From the NCBI GenBank assembly GCA_000697055.1, contig JNDT01001455.1:1-61121 (forward strand): a stretch of 61,121 nucleotides of DNA, given 5' to 3'. The position numbers were made by a program, and so were the translations under genes. This document shows positions 44,313-54,290 of the stretch, in pieces. Origin of the DNA: Saksenaea vasiformis B4078 (Eukaryota > Mucoromycota > Mucoromycetes > Mucorales > Saksenaeaceae). The notes under the pieces are model-generated. The model was not told where the DNA came from. It ran no database searches and saw only the letters and a program-made list of their open reading frames with translations. Numbering within the stretch: the first letter of the stretch is position 1; each line of letters starts with the position of its first letter.

Positions 44313-45128
44313 AGTGTCAATTTCAATAGATTTCTTTTATTACATTGCAATTGCGTCCCACATGGGACGCTACAAAAGGAAATGTCTCCTTTCTTTTTTC
44401 TTTTGCGCCTGAACAAAAAGACATCTGAAGTTGGAAGTCCGGTCTCCTGTCAGCTTGCTATGCAGCTTGAAGGATCACGATCCAGAGATCCTTCAAGTTC
44501 ATGGAATTAAGTTTGTCAACTACCAATGGTCTACTGATAACTTTAACTATCCCTGTTAGTTGAAGCTATTGAGGCTTGAAAATAAGCGAAGTCGACTTGA
44601 TATGACCGTGGAGGTACAGCCTAGGAAATTATCACGGCAGGACTGTACAGAAGCTCACGTAAACCTCCAATCTAGTACAGTAGTCGTGGTAAGTCTTCGT
44701 AATACTTACTTCAGCTCCTAATGTAGTGTCTGTTATCTAACGAAATCGAAACGGTGAAGTTCGTGAGACTCGGTGTACTGTTTATTCTTGTGAAAAAGAA
44801 CGGGAAACTATTTTACTAAGAATCCCTCTAGATAACCGAATTCAGCGGAGTGATGTGGTACACTCAGTAGGAATTGTTGTATAGCATTGAGTTGTTTGGA
44901 CACAACACCCAAAAGGCCTCCCTGTAACTTTCGCAGTTCATCTTAATGTCAAGTATTTTACTTTTGTTTTCAAGAGAACCATTAAGCTTTTGTATCAGTT
45001 CATCTATACTACCTTATATGCGTTGTACACTTTTGCACCGTACGCGTTTTTATTCAACAATGGTTTTATATGCACGCTTTCTTGGAAAAGTAGTAAAAAA
45101 AGCAAGTAGCTATTGAGATGTCTTCAAT
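44313..45128. other. Intergenic, no gene recognised
   Basis: Spacer downstream of p24. It holds an 11-bp perfect stem with 10-nt loop at 44,466-44,497 (CTTGAAGGATC / GATCCTTCAAG), a motif of this size being near chance expectation. Confidence 0.6.
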
Positions 45129-45253
45129 CACTATGGAAAATGGGTTCCTGATTGACTACTTTTGCTTAAGTAAAAAATAGCCCATTAGGGTCCCGTGCTA
45201 CCTCAGTTCCCGATAAGGAAAAATAGTCAAGCAGGAACCCATTTTCCATGGTG
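45129..45253. mobile_element. MITE with CACTA-like terminal inverted repeats
   Basis: A 125-bp element. The left end starts CACTATGGAAAATGGGTTCC. The reverse complement of the right end starts CACCATGGAAAATGGGTTCC, and similarity runs on for about 36 bp with three or four mismatches. It is flanked by the direct repeat AAT on each side (45,126-45,128 and 45,254-45,256), a 3-bp target duplication as made by CACTA/EnSpm-type transposases. It has no coding capacity, so it is a non-autonomous element. Confidence 0.8.
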
Positions 45254-45602
45254 AATTTACTTTCTAAATTTGATAGAATACAATATCTGCACACCTAGGC
45301 GGGCCAAGCTGATGTGCCCTCCAAAGCAAACTATCTAGAAACGGAACGTTCTATAAAGGAGGACTCTATGAATAGTTGTCATCAGTGTACTCCAATGTGT
45401 GAAACACTATCGCAAGATACTTACACTACGAGACTCTGCAACTTAGATCAATTAAGTGTTCAAGTATTACATCAATGCATCCGTTTTTAAAATGCAAGTA
45501 GCAAGGATTAGTTCTTGCGATACATAACTCCGCACGTGGCCCACAGAAGACTGCTTTCTGCTGTGCTGAAGCATTCGCGAAGGAACTCTCGCTTCAGAAA
45601 TC

Positions 45603-45932
45603 ATGGCTAGTACATCATCGGCAGTAAAAAACATCCCAGGTGCAGCATCAAGTCCACAAAAGGCGTCCGTGAGTCGTAATGTAGTTTTTAAGCTCATTGC
45701 GTTCTCTTTGGCTATGTGCTGTATACCCATCCTCACCTACTTCTGGACCATTGACCACATGTTCGATGGTAAGCATGTTCACCGTCACGATCGCATAAAT
45801 ATCTAACTATATGCGAAAGGTAACGGCACGTATGCTGCAGGCGCAGCTGCGGGTATGGCAAACGTGGTTGCCTTAGGCTACGTTGTTGCGGCAGTGATCG
45901 AAGACAAGGAAGAAAAGGACAAAAAGGACTAA
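45603..45932 (+). CDS. VMA21: Vma21, V-ATPase assembly factor
   Basis: A small ER membrane protein that assembles the V0 sector of the vacuolar H+-ATPase and escorts it to the Golgi. Exons are 45603-45768 and 45820-45932 with a 51-nt intron, in phase, 92 aa. It has two membrane helices: VVFKLIAFSLAMCCIPILTYFW (about residues 26-47) and AGMANVVALGYVVAAVI (after a short loop with DHMFDGNGTYAAGAA). The tail EDKEEKDKKD is Lys-rich, resembling the dilysine ER-retrieval signal of Vma21. The N-terminal 25 residues are Ser/Ala-rich. Length and architecture match the family. Confidence 0.92.
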
Positions 45933-46450
45933 GGACGAGAAATCGCTTGCGTATTCATATTCATGGTACAAAGAAGTTTGGTTGCTCTGCCGGGTAAGAT
46001 CGGCGATTTCGACACGAATCTAGTACATACAAAATATCAAAACTTTGAAAGATTTACTTAAGCAAGTGTATGGTCACTATGTGTGCATGATTTTACCCAA
46101 AACGACTGTTGTTTCAGCTCTGCATTTATCTTTTTACTTGTTACAACAAGAACGCTTAAACGTAACCAAATAGGAGAGAAACTTGCTCAGATGGAGGTGC
46201 ATCATATCCACTATCCTTCAGTAGGAATATGACGAGTTGAACTTAAAAAGGCGAGGCTTTTTGTTGCAGGCCATGGAAGAAGTCTCCAGCGTCATGGCTC
46301 ACAACAGATACCATACTAAGCTTAGCTTTTCTGTGGGCAGATATATCCGTCGGTTCTAATACAGAATCTGATGCACTTTAGCAGCTTCCGACTTTAATAA
46401 TAATCAGTTATCTGTATTGATAGCGCCTACGTGAATTCTAGTAATGATGT
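45933..46450. other. Intergenic between VMA21 and PMT 3' ends
   Basis: Convergent 3' ends of VMA21 (+) and the mannosyltransferase gene (-). Nothing else was recognised. Confidence 0.6.
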
Positions 46451-48940
46451 TTAGAAAGACTCCAGCATATTCCAGTTTTTAAGCCATCGACGGCCACTGA
46501 AATCTTTGATAGGCCCTTCCATCCCGTATGCCAGAGGTGCAAAGTAAATAAAGATTGAAATCACAATAAAGAGCGCGGCACCAAATATCACCCTCCTGGT
46601 ATGCTGGCGAGCGTCTGATGTGAAATGATCAAGCAGAAGAGGAACCATCAGGATGCTAAAATAAAGTGCTGGAAAGTAATGGTGAAGATAGGTAACACGC
46701 CCCATGGCGAAAAAAGGCATGTAATGCAGAAACCATCCGAGAAACAGTATTTTCCCAACGCCGTAAAGTTGGTTCCATTGGGCTGTAAAACGTCAGCACT
46801 CCATGTTGAAGCCGTGGAATATATTTACCTTGTGGTATGAAATAGGTTTGCCGCCGAGACTGCACCGTATATACCAACGCTGAAACTATAAATACCCAGA
46901 GGGATATGAACGATGGCCACCAAACTGCCGGGCTACCAATGAGGAAGAATTTAACCTGTTCGTCTTCCCAGCCACACATACGTAGACCGACGGACAGCAT
47001 CGGCCATTGTGCTGGAGTAGAAGTCAGTATGTCGTCCTTTTCAGGGTCAGCCACCAAAGCATTGTTGGACGCCCACATCACCGAATTCAGACTAACAAAA
47101 TCGGTCCAAAAGCTCGACCGATATGCATCGCTCGGTGGTGGAGGTACTAGCAAGAAAGATTAGATACAGCCGAAACGTTGTACATCCATTCATAAAAAAG
47201 AGAACTCAGAAACCTAAAATAGACAATGACTTACACTTTTCGTTGACATGTTCTTCAACGTTCCACCATGTAGTTTCGTCTGCAGTTCGATTATCCTTGT
47301 TGCATACGACTTCAATCTGTCTGAAGCCCCACTGGGGCAAGAATACATTATCTGAAGCCAGGAGGCAGTCGAGTTCTACATTTCGTAATCGGAACTTTGT
47401 CGTCAACGCTCGGACCTGATTTGGGTGTTTGTATCCCGTGTCGGATGCAATTTCAATTTTCCAGAGACTTTTCTGATCAGCCACTTCTTCACCCGAATAT
47501 GCGCTCACTTCCCATTGATTTGTGCTCACGGGGGCATCGATTGGGTTGCTACGGAGATATTGACCGGTTTCAAGATGCAGAAGCTGCACAATATCGCCAT
47601 TATGAATAAAGTGGATTTTGTCATCGCCATCACTGTTGGAATGCCGGTCATTGTCGTGCACAGGAAGCTGTATGATCCAATTATTGTTGATGTCCTTGTG
47701 ATGATAACATGTAACTTGCTGCTGCTGCGATCCCTCAGGGTACATTTCCACATGCGAGTGCAGCAAGGCGCCACCGTATCCACAATTTTTCAAAGTAATA
47801 TTAGATCCAGATGCTAGATCTGTACGTTTGGTGTCAGCTTGGGTTTAGAAATATAGAAAAGTAGACTCGCCTATTGGATTGTTGCGTAAGGAGTTACCAA
47901 TCAATCTCGCTTGAAATACGGAGCTCATTGTCACATCGCCAGGTCCACTGTTATAAAGGAGAGCAAAATGTATACCGAAACATGCCATATAAATTGTCAT
48001 TGGTATGCCGATAAAGCAGAGTATCCGTGCCATCCAGTGAGAAAAATATGTCTTTTTGGGCATTTGCAGGTCTCCAAACATATCCCACAGGTCCTCAATG
48101 GTGTCCAAGCCCACCAAAGCGACAGCGAATAATCCGACCCACTTAACACTAGTATTACTCATCGTATCAGATCTTTTCACTTCAAATATATATATTACCT
48201 CAGTACACATCCTAACGAGAGTCCCGTCAATGCCATCCAGACCCACCAGCTCGTCGAAAATGGTCTGATACATCGGTTACCAACTCGTATAGAAATTGGG
48301 ACACTTACCGTTTCTTTTCATTGCGGAATACAGAGAGGCAATATAGAGAAGTACAGGTAAAAAACAATAGCATCGAATCCAGTAATATAAATCGACTTAT
48401 ACAGAGATAAGCAGTATCCGCGAGGACCATAGTAGCTGCAAGTAAACTAGCATTCACAGACATATGCAATTGACGAGCGGTTAAGTAGCATATTGGAACA
48501 ATCAGTGCACCCCATGTTGCACCAAAAACACGCATTGCCTGGAAGTTCAATCCTTCCGGATATTCCGTACCAGATTCGAAATCAAATGAACCATCGTAGT
48601 CAGCTAGCCAACCTGAAAATGCGACTAGCATTTTTCCAAGTGGTGGATGAACATCAAAATAGAATTCATGTTTCAGATAATAGGACCCGAACTATAAGAG
48701 TTAATAATAAATGATATGTTTGTTGTATGTAGAGCGATTATCTACAAACTCACCTTGCCAAAATGTGCCTAGCATCGCCATATACATAGTAATCAGAACG
48801 AACTATAGTGTTTGGGCCCCTCTTACCTCGTCCCAAATGACGATATTAGACCGGCCAATGTCACGGAAGCGCGTCCAAAGAGAAATGATGGTTAGCGCTG
48901 TTACTAATAGGATATGTTGATTTGACTGCAGTATTCCCAT
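46451..48940 (-). CDS. Protein O-mannosyltransferase (Pmt2-like)
   Basis: An ER enzyme that moves mannose from dolichyl phosphate to Ser/Thr of secretory proteins, needed for wall glycoproteins. Exons on the minus strand: 48940-48827, 48768-48754, 48691-48309, 48264-48199, 48148-47871, 47819-47235, 47146-46829 and 46782-46451. All are in phase, 696 aa. The order is IGRSNIVIWDEAHFGKFGSY (catalytic DE), FYFDVHPPLGKMLVAFSGW, DYDGSFDFESGTEYPEGLNF, the multi-helix region, then MIR domains from GGALLHSHVEMYPEG through WWNVEE. C-terminal helices follow, with MPFFAMGRVTYLHHYFPALY. TIEDLWDMFGDLQMPKKTY places it near the Pmt2 group. Exon 2 has only 15 nt and encodes AHFGK beside the catalytic DE. The intron 47870-47820 uses a GC donor. 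The N-terminus is short (38 residues before AHFGK); an upstream exon cannot be excluded. Confidence 0.94.
47820..47870 (-). other. GC-AG intron in the PMT gene
   Basis: The donor reads CCAATAG then GCGAGT, and the acceptor GTACAG. This 51-nt intron is the only choice that keeps the phase and gives NNPIDLASGSNITLKN ahead of the MIR domain. The nearby GT (GTCTAC) leaves the wrong phase. Confidence 0.7.
48754..48768 (-). other. 15-nt micro-exon of the PMT gene
   Basis: The minus strand reads acceptor CTAG, exon GCACATTTTGGCAAG, donor GTGAGT. It encodes AHFGK, which completes the conserved WDEAHFGKFGSYY, and is in phase with both neighbours. Confidence 0.85.
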
Positions 48941-50014
48941 AAACTAGTTATTACTTTGTTAGTGGACGACGTTTGCATTTGTTAATGTTGTCACCTGTTT
49001 TTTATAATCGGCTTTGTGAAGCTTTTCTTTCTCCATCGAAATACTGTCGCAACCATTTACTTGAAGAGGGACAGATTCAAACGTCTGGGTGTAAGTTGGC
49101 GGAAAAGAAAGTACATGCGGAACGCGTCTTTGCTTTAGTTGCTCCATACGGGAAGAAAAGCAATAATATGTTTTCAATGTGGCATTTTCTGAAATGAAAC
49201 GTATACAAACGTCAAATTTTAACATATCATCTGGTGCAGGTAACGAGATATGACTAAAGAATGTCTCGCAAAGTTATTGTTTTGGAAATATGTCAAGTCA
49301 ATTTGGAAAGTGCAGTTGCAGGATTTCGACTGGCGACCTGCATGCAAGATATGCTGCTATGGCCAATCGCACAAGCAGCATGTAAAATATACGAATAAGT
49401 GGAAGCGGAAGGTCGGATACAGGATAGTTATCGCGACATAGGTTTAGACCATATATCCATCGAAACACGTACGGTCGATGTTGCTGGAATTTTGTCTCCT
49501 GAGCAATTCTCATCATAAAATCTTTTTGAAGTACCTATGTGGGTGAAGAAACGGTGATAATATGTTTCTCCTCTATACAATCTACTGTATTTATTAGTCA
49601 TTTTTCCAGAAGGAACCAATCTTTGTCAATAGTGAAGCGAAAATGGCGATTCCATAATGAGGTTCCCGTCTGGTCTTTCCCCGCTTTTATATGTGTTCGC
49701 AAACATTTGTCTAACCCTTCGAAAGATTGTTTATCTTTTGATATTCTTCTGAATTTTTTTCCAAAGTGAAGGTTTCTTTCACGATTTGCTGCTGTCTCAG
49801 CGAGGGAGTACCGCGGTTTTCCTCCCCCCCCGCCCTCCTTGACGTGTTTAATGAGAGCGGATTCTCTCGTATCTCATATCATGCTCGTGAAATTGTCATG
49901 GCCCTTTAATCGCGCGAGAACTCAAAAGGATACACTGAGGTTCTATACGTGAATGCCAATGTCTTCGTTGCTTTATAAGAAGTCTAGTAATAGCTGCCCT
50001 TTTCTTTATCTTTT
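48941..50014. other. Intergenic, no gene recognised
   Basis: Upstream of the PMT gene. Overlapping short open frames on both strands show no motif. A C-rich run lies at 49,825-49,840. Confidence 0.55.
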
Positions 50015-50545
50015 GCTTACTGTTTATTGAGCAACTTTTTACGCTACTATAAATAAACTATGCGTCCGTGAAGAACCGAGTTTGCTCTAAGGAAAGAAGA
50101 TGAGACCAGCGTGCGATAATATTTGCTTACCTGATGAACAGGGAGCTACACCACAGGCGAGACGGTTCGAGACAGAGGTCATGCAGGCTAAACATAGACA
50201 AAAAAGCATGAATAATTCTGTATGTATATAAATTGACATCTTTACCGGGGATGTTAAAGAGAACAGAGCCAAAGAAAAAAAAAGGAATTTCGTGCGTTCC
50301 TTTAAGTGTGGATTATTTTGCGTGGAATTTATGCTTATCTTGAAACATTTTTACTGCTTTCCGATGGGACATTGAGAATTCATCAATGAAGTACCTCAGT
50401 GCAAAAATGAAGTTACCCACACGCGAACTATTCCTTGGATTGACGCAAAATAAACCACTGCTCAGTGCCAAGACGCATCACTTTCCAGCTCTAAATTTAT
50501 TTAACTTGAACGTAAAAGGACATAAAGCTTATTGCAATAAAGTAT
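50015..50545. repeat. Dispersed repeat family, copy 2
   Basis: Strongly similar to copy 3 (53,130-54,030) in the same orientation. The block 'caactttttacgctact' is followed by 'aaactatgcgtcc' and 'gaagaaccgagtttgc'. After a junction near 50,090 it resumes with 'gcgtgcgataa', 'gacagaggtcatgcaggcta' and 'gttaaagagaacagagccaa', and ends in 'caaaataaaccactgctcag' and 'ctttccagc'. It lacks the segment present at 53,215-53,510 of copy 3 and has only one unit of the internal duplication. The short frame 50,386-50,589 reads MKLPTRELFLGLTQNKPLLS and is paralleled in copy 3 (MKLLRRELSIGLPQNKPLLS). This shared frame may be a remnant of a coding region. Confidence 0.85.
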
Positions 50546-50985
50546 TTCTTTGGTACGCGCTGCAGCAGCAATTTATCCATGTGAACTAACTATATGGTTG
50601 ATAGTTCGAGTTGGTTAAGTTGAGCTTTCGCCCCGTAGCCCTTCTGAAAGCAAAGGTGTAAGGACTATGTAGAAAGGAAATGTGAGGGCAGGAGGCAGGA
50701 GGGCAGCTCTTGGCAAAGTGAACAACCGCGCGCTTCACGCTATCTTGCGAGGACACAAGTGTGCGAAGGCAGCAGTGCCTTTGGTGGTGAAAAGCAACCT
50801 TGTGGCGCTCTTCAGGAGGGCGCGAGGAGCACGCAGGTGTCGTTCATGAAGTTAGATCTCCCAAACACCGCCATCAAAGACTATACAGTCATTTCATTGG
50901 CTTAGCAGGTCCCCAGATATGTTAAGCCGCCGAAGGCTACAACCTATTGTAAAATAATCGAAGTCTGATTGATCGCTTGCAAAGC
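50546..50985. other. Intergenic between repeat copy 2 and the Dus gene
   Basis: GC-richer spacer with GA-rich runs near 50,690-50,830. It serves as the upstream region of the dihydrouridine synthase gene. No gene recognised. Confidence 0.55.
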
Positions 50986-52301
50986 ATGTTACGATGGATG
51001 CAAAATCCAGGCAGGCAGTTCATTCGATCCTTCGCAACTATTGCTGATCGATCAGGGCGACTGAAATACCCGATTAGTATTGCACCAATGGTTGACGTCT
51101 CAACTCCGGCAAGTAGATTAAACGTTTGCAAACAGGCACTGAACTGGAATTTAGCATTTTTTGGAACTTCTGCACATCATCAGCGGCGATCGTTATGTCT
51201 ATTACACGGAAATGCATCACGCACATGCTATCATACATAATGCTAGTCATTTGCACTCATTACTCGGACCACCACGACCGAATGTCGTAGTTCAGCTGGG
51301 TGGATCTGATCCGCCCGTGATGGCTGACGCAGCTTCCATACTTGCTGATAGCGGCTACCAGGAAATCAACATTAATGTCGGCTGTCCCAGTCCACGTGTA
51401 CAGCATGGGAATTTCGGCGCAGTGTTAATGAAAACGCCAGACGTAGTAGCCAAAATTTTGTCAACCATCGACGTAGACGTCCCAGTTACTGTCAAATGTC
51501 GTATTGGGGTTGATCAACTCGATTCATACGAGTATTTCCATCATTTTGTAAGTCCTGTCATGGAAACGGAACTTGAGAGACTGATGCGCATAGTTCAGGT
51601 TAATACACTATTAGAAAATGCGGCACTTCCTCATTTGATTGTTCATGCGCGCAAGTGTATCCTGAAAGGATTATCACCCAAGAAAAATAGAACAGTGCCA
51701 CCATTGAATTACGAACGTGTTTTTCGTTTAGCAGAAGCATTTCCTACACTCCCTATTACATTGAATGGCGGTTTGGATGATATAGAGAAAGTGACTATGG
51801 CACTTACGGAAGTGGACGGTTGTATGATTGGAAGAAAAGGTAACTGAGATGAGCATGTGTTCTTCTGACTCATGTCTGGCAACAGTCATGAACAGCCCTC
51901 TTTTCTTACAAGCCATGGATCGAGGTATGTCTAACCATCCAACGATAACGTTGTAGCTCATAACCTCCAATTTTAGAAATTTACAAGATTCCTGAGAAAG
52001 ATATCAGACCAACCGAAGCGATTATTGCAGACTACGTAGGCACGTATTAATGCAACTGGCAACCCCATCCTTACACAATCTGCGGATAGACTATGTTGAA
52101 TCGCTGCTTTCTCGATCCCCGCTCCCTGGATCAAGGCTACCTCCCATTAGTATCCTTGTCAAGCCGCTAATGATGCTTTACGGCGGCAAGAAAGGTCGCA
52201 CATTTCGGAATGAACTATCAGGACTCCAGAAATTATCCCAATCGAAAAATTTTCCCGCCATCGTATCAAATGCTCTAACCAATGCCGGCATTGCTCATTA
52301 G
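50986..52301 (+). CDS. tRNA-dihydrouridine synthase, DusA-type, possibly mitochondrial
   Basis: A flavoenzyme that reduces uridine to dihydrouridine in tRNA with NADPH. Exons: 50986-51108, 51155-51839, 51886-51924, 51977-52039 and 52090-52301, all in phase, 373 aa. Family motifs are ISIAPMVDVSTPHF (FMN-binding start), YVYYTEMHHAHAII, VVVQLGGSDPPVMADAA, EININVGCPSPRVQHGNFGA (catalytic Cys), VPVTVKCRIGVD, LIVHARKCILKGLSPKKNR, PITLNGGLDD and GCMIGRKVMNSPLF. The CPSPRVQ...GAVLM and ARKAWLxGLSPKxNR patterns are DusA-like, not the usual fungal Dus1-4. The first 28 residues (MLRWMQNPGRQFIRSFATIA) are basic and free of acidic residues, like a mitochondrial presequence. Introns 1 and 4 start with GC (51,109 and 52,040); only these donors give PHFLELLHIISG and ADYVDYVESLL in phase. 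Its 3' end converges on bL34m, 48 bp away. Confidence 0.92.
51109..51154 (+). other. GC-AG intron 1 of the Dus gene
   Basis: The donor reads CTCCG then GCAAGT, and the acceptor TTTAG. The 46-nt removal restores DVSTPHFLELLHIISGDR, the conserved start of the domain. No GT donor does this. Confidence 0.85.
52040..52089 (+). other. Probable GC-AG intron 4 of the Dus gene
   Basis: The donor reads GTAG then GCACGT, and the acceptor GATAG. It is the only nearby donor in the phase needed to join the last exon. A GTAGGC donor four bases upstream would put the last exon out of frame. Confidence 0.6.
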
Positions 52302-52349
52302 ATATCTAGACTTTATATTCAAGGAGAAATGTACAATATATTCTACATC

Positions 52350-52733
52350 TTAATGCGATAGATACTTTCTACCCTTCATACGACGTCTTTCGACCACACG
52401 TCGTCCGTTCTTCTTGGTCAAACGAGCCAAAAATCCATGTCGTCGTTTACGCACCAAATTAGAAGGTTGATACGAGTTTCCGTAGGTGACAAAACGCATT
52501 TGTGATGCGAATGGGTTGCTCAACATTGGCGAGCGAAAAGCACTGAGATTAAATTGCGAGTAAGTATCACGATCAGCCTTCGGTTTCTCCCTCTACCTTG
52601 CATTAAGCAGGCCGCCTCCGAGTAATGAGGGACGCACCGCTCCCACTCCGTTCATTGCATTATGTTGCGCCACAGGTCCTGCAGATGCCAGCCGGGACAT
52701 CGCCGACGTCCATAATTGTCTCAACATTGACAT
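52350..52733 (-). CDS. MRPL34: Mitochondrial ribosomal protein bL34m
   Basis: A small protein of the mitochondrial large ribosomal subunit, homologous to bacterial L34. Exons on the minus strand are 52733-52597 and 52542-52350 with a 54-nt intron, in phase, 109 aa. The C-terminal 46 residues are classic L34: [20 protein letters not shown], then [20 protein letters not shown] and KYLSH. Residues 1-60 form a long Ser/Ala/Arg-bearing mitochondrial presequence ([19 protein letters not shown]). The start at 52,733 is chosen because it opens this presequence; the frame runs further upstream without conserved features. It converges with the Dus gene. Both gene products look mitochondrial. Confidence 0.93.
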
Positions 52734-53129
52734 CTTAAATATAACCCAGGTCCTTGTTTTGTGGATACACTTGGAAATTGAGCAAAAATTGTGACAGCGG
52801 AAGTCAACCCCAGGCCAGGGAGCTAATGGGTGTCGGAGTATAAGTGGCGGATGGCGCATCTTGTCAAAGACAAATAATTCAGGCCATCATTTCAATGCTA
52901 GTATTTTGCATATTCCAATTGGTCTGTTATAATGAACCTACGCAACATGTCTTTGATTTGAGGTGCAAAATATCAGCTTCTCCGATCAAAGAGTTCAATA
53001 CTCTTCAGCGCAGTACTGGGATGGTGCCATCGCAAAATAATACTTAGATGACGCAAATGTCTATTCAAGACAGACAGCTTCGATCGGTCTGCTTTTTTCA
53101 ATTCAATCTCCCGGAATAATGGCAGTATT
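52734..53129. other. Intergenic upstream of bL34m
   Basis: Promoter side of bL34m followed by AT-rich DNA up to repeat copy 3. No gene recognised. Confidence 0.6.
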
Positions 53130-54035
53130 TTGCTGTTTATTGGACAACTTTTTACGCTACTCTAGATAAACTATGCGTCCATGAAGAACCGAGTTTGCGC
53201 TAACGAAATAGTTGAATATATGGTCATGAGTTCACGAATTGACGACAAAATAATATCGTACTTACATCAATTCAGTCACCAAATGGACGTATAATTAATT
53301 GGAGCAGCATAAAAATTAGTAAACGGAAATTACTTTGATGCCAGTTTACTTACCTCGAATGTAATCAGGCCTACAAGCCTGGGCGGCCAAACCCGCGCTG
53401 AGCCCGGTGGGGTCAGCATGAGGAGATTCCGGTGACGAGGACCAGCGGTAAGAGTTTACGCCCTACAGAGGACTTAAAGCAAAGCAATGTCTGGCGAGGT
53501 TCTGTTGTGGAAGTTGGGTAAGGCAGCGTGCGATAACAGTTGCTTACCTGGTGGTAAACATGGGGTTACACCACATCCAGGACGGTTCGGGACAGAGGTC
53601 ATGCAGGCTAAACGATAGACAAAAAGACATAAATAATTCTGTATGTATATAAATTGACATTCTTACTGGAGATGTTAAAGAGAACAGAGCCAAAGAAAAA
53701 AAAAGGAAATCCGTGCGTTTCTTTAAGTATGGATTATTTTGCGTGGAATCTGTGCTTATCTTGAAACATTTTTACTGCTTTCCGATGGGATGCTGGGAAT
53801 CCATCACTGGAGTACCCACAATGCAAAAAACGATTTCTTGTTTCAAGAAGACGTTTTCCTTATCTTCAGACATTTTTACTGCTTTCCTAAAGGATATTGA
53901 AAAACCATCACTGGAGCACCTCTGGGCAAAAATGAAGTTACTCAGACGCGAACTATCCATTGGATTGCCGCAAAATAAACCACTGCTCAGTGCCAAGATG
54001 GATCACTTTCCAGCGCTAAATACGCTTTGGATTGA
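53130..54035. repeat. Dispersed repeat family, copy 3 (longest)
   Basis: Direct-orientation relative of copies 1 and 2. It contains about 295 bp (53,215-53,510) absent from copy 2 but weakly detectable in copy 1, so copy 2 probably lost it. It also has an internal duplication: the unit starting 'cttatcttgaaacattttta' at 53,756 recurs at about 53,858 as 'cttatcttcagacattttta', each followed by 'ctgctttcc' and 'catcactggag'. Copy 2 has one such unit. The open frame 53,713-54,057 (114 codons) spans the duplicated units; its C-terminal part matches the short frame of copy 2. No terminal structure was found, so the class of element is undecided. Confidence 0.85.
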
Positions 54036-54157
54036 GCGTAATGTAATATTTACTTGATGCAGGTGCTCAGACAAAACCCGATATTCACTATACACAGTGG
54101 GGAATGCGCATCCTTCTACTTTAGTTTTGGCGAAGTAGATGGATGCATCTAACCGTT

Positions 54158-54286
54158 CACTACGGGAAAACATCTTGGAAAAATCTTGAATTTTGTTGGT
54201 TTTCTAAGATTTTTGCAAGATGTTGCAAAGATTTTGTGAGGATTTTTCCCAAGATTATACAACAGTTAAGATTTTTTCCCGTAGTG
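54158..54286. mobile_element. Second MITE with CACTA-like ends
   Basis: A 129-bp element. The left end is CACTACGGGAAAACATCTT; the reverse complement of the right end is CACTACGGGAAAAAATCTT, 18 of 19 identical. It is flanked by the 4-bp direct repeat CGTT on both sides (54,154-54,157 and 54,287-54,290). The interior is T-rich with internal AAGATTTT repeats and no open frame. Its ends resemble those of the MITE at 45,129 (CACTA then pyrimidine, GG, purine, AAA). Confidence 0.8.
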
Positions 54287-54290
54287 CGTT

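Noticed and set aside
44466..44497. 11-bp stem with 10-nt loop downstream of p24
   Set aside because: Near chance expectation; bacterial-type terminators do not apply here and no transcript role can be shown.
50160..50175. B-box-like GGTTCGAGAC suggesting a tRNA
   Set aside because: It is part of the dispersed repeat, with no A box or cloverleaf around it; copy 3 has GGTTCGGGAC at the same place.
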